This document shows positions 6,043 to 10,386 of a DNA stretch of 35,725 nucleotides, piece by piece (position 1 is the stretch's first letter; each line of letters begins with the position of its first letter). The translations under genes were made by a program, and so were the position numbers. Under the pieces are notes generated by a model. That model was not told where the DNA came from. It worked only from the letters and a program-made list of their open reading frames with translations, and ran no database searches. Origin of the DNA: Lacunisphaera sp. GTDB lineage: Bacteria; Verrucomicrobiota; Verrucomicrobiia; Opitutales; Opitutaceae. Where the stretch lies: the NCBI GenBank assembly GCA_029945855.1, contig JAQSDJ010000109.1, positions 1 to 35,725 of the forward strand, read 5' to 3'.

Positions 6043-6185
6043 TTTGCAGGCAGTGAGGCCACAGATACTTCATGTCGGCGGTTCGAGTCCGCCTGCGCTT
6101 CGGCGCATAGCTCAGTTGGTAGAGCAGAACCCAACCTGGACTGCGAGGTCCGGGCGGATGCTGTGGCCGGCTATTCTCCTGCAAA
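6043..6185 (+). ncRNA. Y-RNA-like gene E
   Basis: P1 TTTGCAGG/CCTGCAAA, internal loop CAGTGA opposite GGCTATTCT, P2 GGCCACAG/CTGTGGCC, then ATACTTC. The module is the clearest tRNA mimic: T-arm GGCGG-TTCGAGT-CCGCC, acceptor TGCGC/GCGCA capped by a TTCG tetraloop, D-arm GCTC-AGTTGGTA-GAGC with G18-G19, plus an extra hairpin CCTGGAC/GTCCGGG. It lies 82 bp upstream of the Ro60-family gene, the usual place for bacterial Y RNA genes. Confidence 0.8.
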
Positions 6186-6255
6186 TTCTTAACCATCGTT
6201 TCCCGGCGTTTCCGGGCTATCCCGCTCGGCCATTTCTGGTCGGCACCATTCATAA

Positions 6256-6262
6256 AAGGAGG
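6256..6262 (+). promoter_or_regulatory. Strong ribosome binding site of the Ro60 gene
   Basis: AAGGAGG lies 5 bp before the ATG at 6268. It is the only near-perfect Shine-Dalgarno sequence I noticed in this part of the window; most neighbouring genes have weak or no SD. Confidence 0.8.
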
Positions 6263-6267
6263 CCATC

Positions 6268-7707
6268 ATGGCCAAATTCAGTATTCTCCCGTTTCTTTCC
6301 CGCAAGACCACCGTGCCCAACACGGTGAACTACGCCGGCGGCCGCGCCTTCACGCAGACGGCCAAGCTCGAACTCGTTTCGATCCTGCTCACCACGTTCC
6401 TCGAGGATGAGTTCTATCGCACCGAGCACCAGACCACGGCGCGTATCCGCGAGCTCATCACCAAGGTTCGTGACCCGCGCTTTGTCGCCCAGGCGGCGAT
6501 CTACGCTCGTCATACCCATGGCATGCGCTCGGTGAGCCACCTGGTGGCCGGCGAACTCGCCAAGTCCATCAAGGGTGCGCCATGGACGAAGCGTTTCTAC
6601 GCCCAGGTTGTCCGTCGCCCGGACGATGTGGTCGAGATCCTCGGCTACTATCTGGCCGTCTACGGTCGTCCGGTGCCCAACGCCCTCAAGAAGGGCTTGG
6701 GCGTTGCCCTCGGCCGTTTCGACGAACACCAGCTGGCGAAGTATCGTCGCGATCATTCGACCTTCAAGCTGGTGGATGCGGTCAACCTGGTCCGTCCGCG
6801 GGCCACGCCTGCGCTGTCGAAGCTGATCCGCGGCGAGCTCGCTCCTGCCCAAACGTGGGAAACGAAGCTCACGCAGGCCGGTGTCGCGGGCACGGCCGAG
6901 CAGGCCGCCGCGGCGAAGTCCCAGGCTTGGGCTGATCTGGTTCGTGAGGGCAAGCTCGGCTACCTCGCCCTTCTGCGTAACGTGCGTAACATCCTTACGC
7001 ACGCTCCGGAAGTGGTGTCGGAGCTCTGCACGCAGCTCGCGGACGAGCCGGCCGTGCGCCGCTCGCTCGTGTTTCCGTTCCAGTTCCTCACGACCGTTGA
7101 AGTGCTCAAGCAGGGCAACCTGCGGGGTGCCGACCGGGTGATGGATGCGCTTAACCAAGCCATCGACTACTCGCTCGCCAATGTCCCGAAGTTTGAGGGC
7201 CACACGCTGATCGCGCTCGATTCGTCGGGCTCGATGGCGGGCCGCCCGCAGACGATCGGCTCGCTGTTCGCGGCGGTGCTGGTGAAGGCCGGTGGCGCCG
7301 ACCTGATGGTCTTCAGCGACGATGCGCGTTACGTGACCATCAACCGGCGCGATACGACGCTGACGGCGGCCAACAGCATCCCGTTCGCGGCGGGTGGCAC
7401 GAACTTCAATGCGATCTTCGAGCGCGCCAACCGTGCCTATGATCGCATTGTGATCCTGTCCGACATGCAGGGCTGGATCGGCGGTGGCGCCCCGGTAAAG
7501 CCGTTCGCGGCCTACCAAAAGCGTTATCAAGTCGCGCCTCGCGTCTTCAGCTTCGATCTGAAGGGCAACGGCACGCTCCAGTTCCCTCAGGAGCGCGTCT
7601 TCTGTCTGGCGGGTTGGAGCGACCGGGTGTTCGAGATCATGCAGAAACTCGACCGCGATCCGGAAGCGCTGGTGCGTGAGGTTGAGGCCGTTCCCCTGGA
7701 AGGCTGA
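6268..7707 (+). CDS. rsr: Ro60/Rsr-family RNA-binding protein (TROVE plus VWA domains)
   Basis: 479 aa, close to the roughly 500-540 aa of known Ro60/Rsr proteins. Residues about 15-300 form the HEAT-repeat-like TROVE ring that binds misfolded RNA in its cavity and Y RNA on its rim. Residues about 310-479 are a von Willebrand A domain with an intact MIDAS motif (D318, S320, S322 in LDSSGSM). The start is fixed by the SD at 6256-6262. Five Y-RNA-like genes lie directly upstream, a terminator follows, and RtcB is encoded downstream on the same strand. That context is the known bacterial Ro/Y RNA/RNA-repair association. The likely role is RNA quality control, with Y RNAs gating access and possibly tethering a nuclease. 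Unusually, it sits in the middle of a tRNA array. The long open frame on the opposite strand is a shadow. Confidence 0.93.
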   Translation: MAKFSILPFLSRKTTVPNTVNYAGGRAFTQTAKLELVSILLTTFLEDEFYRTEHQTTARIRELITKVRDPRFVAQAAIYARHTHGMRSVSHLVAGELAKSIKGAPWTKRFYAQVVRRPDDVVEILGYYLAVYGRPVPNALKKGLGVALGRFDEHQLAKYRRDHSTFKLVDAVNLVRPRATPALSKLIRGELAPAQTWETKLTQAGVAGTAEQAAAAKSQAWADLVREGKLGYLALLRNVRNILTHAPEVVSELCTQLADEPAVRRSLVFPFQFLTTVEVLKQGNLRGADRVMDALNQAIDYSLANVPKFEGHTLIALDSSGSMAGRPQTIGSLFAAVLVKAGGADLMVFSDDARYVTINRRDTTLTAANSIPFAAGGTNFNAIFERANRAYDRIVILSDMQGWIGGGAPVKPFAAYQKRYQVAPRVFSFDLKGNGTLQFPQERVFCLAGWSDRVFEIMQKLDRDPEALVREVEAVPLEG

Positions 7708-7726
7708 CGCCGTTTGGTTTTCTGCC

Positions 7727-7755
7727 GGAGTCCCGCTGTGGCGGGGCTCCTTTTT
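7727..7755 (+). terminator. Rho-independent terminator after the Ro60 gene
   Basis: GGAGTCCCGC pairs with GCGGGGCTCC (10 bp, one G-U) around loop TGTG, followed by TTTTT. The next tRNA starts at the very next base, so the second tRNA block probably depends on read-through or its own promoter. Confidence 0.85.
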
Positions 7756-7830
7756 CCCTTCATCGTCCAAAAGCTAGGACGCGAGCGTGCGAAGCTCGAA
7801 ATCGAGGTGCAAGTCCTCGTGAAGGGACCA
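7756..7830 (+). tRNA. tRNA-Arg (GCG)
   Basis: First tRNA of the second block. Acceptor CCCTTCA/TGAAGGG, anticodon loop GTGCGAA, T-loop TGCAAGT (G55), A73, CCA. Confidence 0.9.
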
Positions 7831-7834
7831 TTTT

Positions 7835-7909
7835 CCTCGCGTAGTGAAAGATATATCACCCCGCGCTTCGGACGCGGCATTGCGGGTGAGAGTCCCGCCG
7901 CGAGGTCCA
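7835..7909 (+). tRNA. tRNA-Arg (TCG)
   Basis: Acceptor CCTCGCG/CGCGAGG, anticodon loop CTTCGGA, T73, CCA. T-loop TGAGAGT has G55 and, uniquely in the array, A at position 56. D-arm GTGAAAGATATATCAC. Confidence 0.85.
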
Positions 7910-7913
7910 TTTT

Positions 7914-7989
7914 CTCCGCGTGGCCGAGCAGCTCAGGCCTCCGCCTTCTAAGCGGACCGACGCAGGTGCAAATCCTGCCGCGGGGACCA
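7914..7989 (+). tRNA. tRNA-Arg (TCT)
   Basis: Acceptor CTCCGCG/CGCGGGG, anticodon loop CTTCTAA, T-loop TGCAAAT (G55), A73, CCA. Confidence 0.88.
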
Positions 7990-7990
7990 C

Positions 7991-8080
7991 GGAGGCGAAA
8001 CTGGCCGAGGCGCCAGCACCCGTTTGAAGCGGATTGGGCGGCCGCTGGCCGCTGAGGAGCGTGACCTCTCGCCTCCGCCG
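7991..8080 (+). tRNA. tRNA-Ser (TGA), class II, without encoded CCA
   Basis: Acceptor GGAGGCG/CGCCTCC, anticodon loop TTTGAAG with one stem mismatch, long variable arm GGCGGCCGCTGGCCGC, T-loop AGCGTGA (A54, G55, U58), G73 as expected for Ser. The 3' end reads CCG instead of CCA, so it needs CCA-adding repair or is decaying. Confidence 0.8.
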
Positions 8081-8086
8081 CATTTT

Positions 8087-8172
8087 GGAGAGTAAAGCCG
8101 CGAAGCGCGGTGATCGGTTGGAAGCCGATTCGAGCCGCAAGGCTTGTGGGGCAGGACCACTGCTCTCCGCCA
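8087..8172 (+). tRNA. tRNA-Ser (GGA), class II
   Basis: Acceptor GGAGAGT/GCTCTCC, anticodon loop TTGGAAG, variable arm AGCCGCAAGGCT, G73, CCA. T-loop GGCAGGA has G54 and G55, a form shared only with tRNA-Ser(GCT). Confidence 0.83.
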
Positions 8173-8177
8173 TCCTT

Positions 8178-8266
8178 GGAGAGTGAACCCGTCAAGGCGC
8201 GGGCGCTGCCTCGAAAGCAGACGGACCGGTTCGCCGGTTGAGGCGCAAGTCCTCCGCTCTCCGCCA
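8178..8266 (+). tRNA. tRNA-Ser (CGA), class II
   Basis: Acceptor GGAGAGT/GCTCTCC identical to the previous Ser gene, anticodon loop CTCGAAA, long variable arm ACCGGTTCGCCGGT, T-loop CGCAAGT (C54, G55), G73, CCA. Confidence 0.85.
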
Positions 8267-8270
8267 CTAT

Positions 8271-8344
8271 TGGCTCGTAGCTCAAAAGCAGAGCGCTCGC
8301 CCGATAAGCGAGTGACGACGGAGCGTTACCGTCCGGGCCAACCA
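8271..8344 (+). tRNA. tRNA-Ile (GAT)
   Basis: Acceptor TGGCTCG/CGGGCCA, anticodon loop CCGATAA with C33, T-loop AGCGTTA (A54, G55, U58), A73, CCA. D-arm GCTC/GAGC with loop AAAAGCA. Confidence 0.88.
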
Positions 8345-8349
8345 TTTTG

Positions 8350-8436
8350 GGAGGGTTAACTCCGGAAGCCGGAGGCCGCGGTGCTAACGCGAGCGGCGAT
8401 TCTGTCGCTGAGGGGCGGGACCTCAACCCTCCGCCA
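8350..8436 (+). tRNA. tRNA-Ser (GCT), class II
   Basis: Acceptor GGAGGGT/ACCCTCC, anticodon loop GTGCTAA, long variable arm, T-loop GGCGGGA (G54, G55), G73, CCA. Confidence 0.85.
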
Positions 8437-8437
8437 T

Positions 8438-8511
8438 TGCCGGGTCGTCTAACAGCAGGACGGCGGTCTCTGAAACCGCAGATGCACGTGCGAGTCGTGC
8501 CCCGACAGCCA
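8438..8511 (+). tRNA. tRNA-Gln (CTG)
   Basis: Acceptor TGCCGGG/CCCGACA with the Gln-type U1-A72 pair and one C-A mismatch. Anticodon loop CTCTGAA, T-loop TGCGAGT (G55), G73, CCA. Confidence 0.88.
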
Positions 8512-8599
8512 ACTGCCTTTGCCCGTTCCCAGTCGGAACGTGGCATGCAACGACCGAGTCCCTCCCGGGACAGAGGTCTCAACACCAAGGACAAACACC
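8512..8599 (+). other. Spacer with two hairpins before a peptide ORF
   Basis: GTTCC/GGAAC (8525-8539) and GTCCC/GGGAC (8558-8571) form small hairpins. AAGGA at about 8587-8591 is a plausible SD for the peptide ORF that follows. No tRNA can be folded here. Confidence 0.4.
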
Positions 8600-8695
8600 A
8601 TGAAAGCCATCACGCTCGTGGTCGCTTGGGCTGCGGTGGCTGGTATCGTGCTGATCACGCGAGTTAGCTATCGAAGCCGTCGGGCGACTCGCTAA
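8600..8695 (+). CDS. 31-aa putative single-pass membrane peptide
   Basis: The ATG at 8600 is preceded by AAGGA about 9 bp upstream. The peptide begins MKAITLVVAWAAVAGIVLIT (a hydrophobic helix of about 18 residues) and ends with a basic tail rich in Arg. An intrinsic terminator lies 14 bp after the stop, so this could be a real small gene that closes the transcript after tRNA-Gln(CTG). The form resembles small membrane peptides such as type I toxins or stress peptides, but no family is recognised. A chance frame is possible because of its length. Confidence 0.5.
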   Translation: MKAITLVVAWAAVAGIVLITRVSYRSRRATR

Positions 8696-8708
8696 ACGAG
8701 CAAATCCA

Positions 8709-8738
8709 ACGGCCCGGAGGAATTCCTCCGGGCCGTTT
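8709..8738 (+). terminator. Rho-independent terminator, strong symmetrical hairpin
   Basis: A perfect palindrome in which ACGGCCCGGAGGAA pairs with TTCCTCCGGGCCGT (8709-8736), followed by TT. The T-run is short, but the stem is very stable and, being symmetric, could act in both directions. Confidence 0.75.
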
Positions 8739-8801
8739 CAATTTCCCAAATACCCGGTCCGGCGTCAGGCCGGCCGGGCTCGTGGACCAACAATGTCAGA
8801 T

Positions 8802-8876
8802 GCTCTGCAAGCATAGGCAGCGATGCAGCGGTCCCGTAAACCGCACAGGCCGGCGCAAGCCCGGCGCAGAGATCCA
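8802..8876 (+). tRNA. tRNA-Thr (CGT)
   Basis: Last tRNA, separated from the others by the terminator. Acceptor GCTCTGC/GCAGAGA with a first-position G-A mismatch, anticodon loop CCCGTAA with C33, T-loop CGCAAGC (C54, G55), T73 like the other Thr tRNAs, CCA. The right inverted repeat starts at the next base. Confidence 0.8.
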
Positions 8877-8901
8877 GTTTCGCAAAAAAGAACACACACC
8901 G
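8877..8901 (-). repeat. Right copy of perfect 25-bp inverted repeat
   Basis: Exact reverse complement of 2772-2796. It abuts the CCA end of tRNA-Thr(CGT), as attachment sites at tRNA 3' ends often do, and lies 57 bp before the HNH gene. Confidence 0.9.
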
Positions 8902-8957
8902 ATGTTGGCTGAGACCAGGCCCGGCGTGAGCCCTCTCATTTTCAACCAACTCCTCCC

Positions 8958-9593
8958 ATGAACACCGATCTCCTCGAAAAGCCCATCGTCCTGTCGCTCA
9001 ACCGGGCGTGGCAGGTCATTGGCCATCGCACCGTCAAGCAAGCGCTCATCGCGCTCAATGGTGGTTCGGCCGGCCTTCCCCCTGCCATGGGCCTCGATAT
9101 CGCCTATCCGAAGCTGGAGGATGACTCCTGGAACTTCGACCGGCCGCTCTACTTGAATCCGGTTGCCTGGGACGAGTGGATCAAGCTGCCCGTGCGTGAA
9201 TTCGATTTCGTCGTCTCCACGCCGAAGCTCCACATCAGGGTTCCCACCGTCATCATCTCGACGCAGTTCGACCGCATGCCGATGCGCGTCCCGCGCGTCA
9301 GCCGCACGGCGATCTTCGCCCGGGATGGGGGTGTCTGCCAATATACCGGCGAGCATGTCGGCAAGAACGGCGGCAACCTCGATCACGTCATTCCGCGCGA
9401 TCGTGGTGGTCGCGACTCGTTTGAGAACCTCGTTTGGGCCAAGCGGGAGATCAACTCCCTCAAGGCCAACCGACTCCCGCACGAGGCCGGCCTCCGCCTC
9501 CTCCGCCGTCCGAAGGCGCCGGCGACCCTTCCGGTCGCCGCGACGATCCGCGAACCCAAACACCCCGACTGGCGCCACTTCCTCACGCTCTGA
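8958..9593 (+). CDS. HNH-domain protein, probable nuclease
   Basis: 211 aa. The N-terminal half (VLSLNRAWQVIGHRTVKQAL) matches the conserved front domain of stand-alone bacterial HNH proteins of the VLNxxWxPIxVxxxxRA type. The HNH core spans about 116-180: RTAIFARDGG, LDHVIPRDRGG (H143), ENLVWA (N157) and KANRLPHEAG. The family normally has two CxxC zinc pairs; here only C127 remains (CQYTG, and AKREIN where CxxCN is expected), so structural zinc is probably lost. It opens the HNH-sigma-RtcB gene group downstream of the tRNA array. In this setting it may process array transcripts or cut DNA, as a mobility endonuclease would; neither is shown. The start follows a CTCCTCCC stretch with no SD. 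Confidence 0.82.
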   Translation: MNTDLLEKPIVLSLNRAWQVIGHRTVKQALIALNGGSAGLPPAMGLDIAYPKLEDDSWNFDRPLYLNPVAWDEWIKLPVREFDFVVSTPKLHIRVPTVIISTQFDRMPMRVPRVSRTAIFARDGGVCQYTGEHVGKNGGNLDHVIPRDRGGRDSFENLVWAKREINSLKANRLPHEAGLRLLRRPKAPATLPVAATIREPKHPDWRHFLTL

Positions 9594-9604
9594 CTGCAGC
9601 CCGC

Positions 9605-9635
9605 AGGTGAGGGAGTCGACAGACTCGGTTCACCT
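9605..9635 (+). other. Hairpin between HNH and sigma-factor genes
   Basis: AGGTGA/TCACCT and GAGTC/GACTC form a coaxial 11-bp hairpin with loop GACA, interrupted by a small GG/GG internal loop. It sits 12 bp after the HNH stop and 36 bp before the sigma-factor ATG. No T-run follows; an RNA processing or stability element is possible. Confidence 0.45.
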
Positions 9636-9671
9636 GTAGTCCGAATTCCTTCTGCGTGCTGTTGAACTCCC

Positions 9672-10373
9672 ATGACCTGCGTCAATTCCAGTCCCATCGT
9701 CCTCGCCGACCTCCTCGACATCGTGGAGACCGCGCTGGCTACGGTCTCACGCCGTCTTCCCGCGCACGTCGGCCGCGACGACCTGGCTTCCGTGGGCAAG
9801 CTGGCGTTGATCACCCTCGCCGCGCAAACCACCGGCCCCTCCACGGAGGTCCGCGCCTATTGCTTTGTGCGCGTCCGTGGTGCCATGCTGGACGAACTGC
9901 GTCGCATCGATGCCCTCCCGCGCAACCGCCGGGATGACGCCAATGCCGTGAGCCGGGCCCAATCCGCGCTCGCGACCAAGCTCGGACGTGCGCCAAGCAC
10001 CGACGAACTGGCCGCAGCGACCGGTCTGTCAGTTGCCACCACTCATTCAGCCGTGTCTGCACTCGCCGCCGAAGCCGAGATGCTGGAGATTGAGTGGGGT
10101 TCGCTCCCTGACACTGACAGCCCGAGCCCGGTCGAAATGGTCGAGCAATCCGACTGGCAGGCCAACCTGCGGGCGGCACTCGCGCGCCTCCCGGTCAACC
10201 AGGCGCTGGCGGTGCGCCGCTACTACCTTGAGGACGGCACTCTCGACGACATCGCCGCCGAGCTCGGTGTGTCGCGCGAACGCGCCCGCCAGATTCGCGA
10301 AGCGGGCGAGAAGAAGCTCCGCGCCGACCTGGTCGTCCTTTCCCTGTGGCAAACACTATTTGCTCACCCCTGA
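9672..10373 (+). CDS. Alternative sigma factor of the FliA/WhiG (sigma-28) type
   Basis: 233 aa, typical for group 3 sigma-70 factors. Region 2 includes AYCFVRVRGAMLDELRRID (about 62-80), region 3 includes RAPSTDELAAATGLS (about 104-118), and region 4 ends with LGVSRERARQIREAGEKKLR (about 199-218), the -35-binding HTH. Between HNH and RtcB there is no flagellar context, so this looks like a dedicated regulator of the RNA cassette. That would replace the sigma54 activator RtcR, which controls rtcBA/rsr operons in Proteobacteria. No anti-sigma gene is visible. Start at 9672; a 13-bp gap separates its stop from the RtcB ATG. Confidence 0.88.
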   Translation: MTCVNSSPIVLADLLDIVETALATVSRRLPAHVGRDDLASVGKLALITLAAQTTGPSTEVRAYCFVRVRGAMLDELRRIDALPRNRRDDANAVSRAQSALATKLGRAPSTDELAAATGLSVATTHSAVSALAAEAEMLEIEWGSLPDTDSPSPVEMVEQSDWQANLRAALARLPVNQALAVRRYYLEDGTLDDIAAELGVSRERARQIREAGEKKLRADLVVLSLWQTLFAHP

Positions 10374-10386
10374 CATAATCCATCAA

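Noticed and set aside
5475-6185. Permuted tRNA genes or tRNAs with self-splicing introns
   Set aside because: The permuted order and nearby RtcB made this attractive, but the acceptor ends are closed by stable tetraloops and the outer helices P1/P2 with invariant loops fit a Y RNA better. No group I/II intron core fits in the short flanks. It remains a minor alternative for gene A, whose 6-nt loop contains CCCA.
5475-6185. tmRNA
   Set aside because: No tag reading frame with terminal ALAA-like residues and no Ala-type G3-U70 acceptor in these elements.
2879-6250. Many short open frames on both strands across the first tRNA block
   Set aside because: They are composed of repeated tRNA segments read as protein (Arg/Ser/Gly/Pro-rich) and have no start signals; the cloverleaf structures fully explain the DNA.
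6250-7770. 506-codon open frame on the minus strand
   Set aside because: It lies exactly antisense to the Ro60 gene, which has motif-level support and a strong SD. Long antisense frames are common in GC-rich coding DNA.
7587-8594. 335-codon minus-strand frame over the second tRNA block
   Set aside because: It spans nine tRNA genes and the terminator; no protein family or sensible composition.
8741-8800. Additional tRNA between the terminator and tRNA-Thr(CGT)
   Set aside because: GGTCC and GGACCA suggest an acceptor, but no anticodon arm or T-arm can be folded between them.
2888-8876. CRISPR array
   Set aside because: Regularly spaced similar blocks such as GGTGCGA and CCATTT are T-arms and CCA ends of tRNAs, not identical repeats with unique spacers.
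2888-8876. Array as part of an intact prophage
   Set aside because: Large tRNA arrays with Ro genes occur in some phages, but no capsid, terminase, portal, tail or lysis gene is visible anywhere in the window; phage ancestry stays possible.
9988-10386. N-terminal extension of RtcB to 649 aa
   Set aside because: The extension is the sigma-factor gene read in another frame; RtcB homology begins after 10387.
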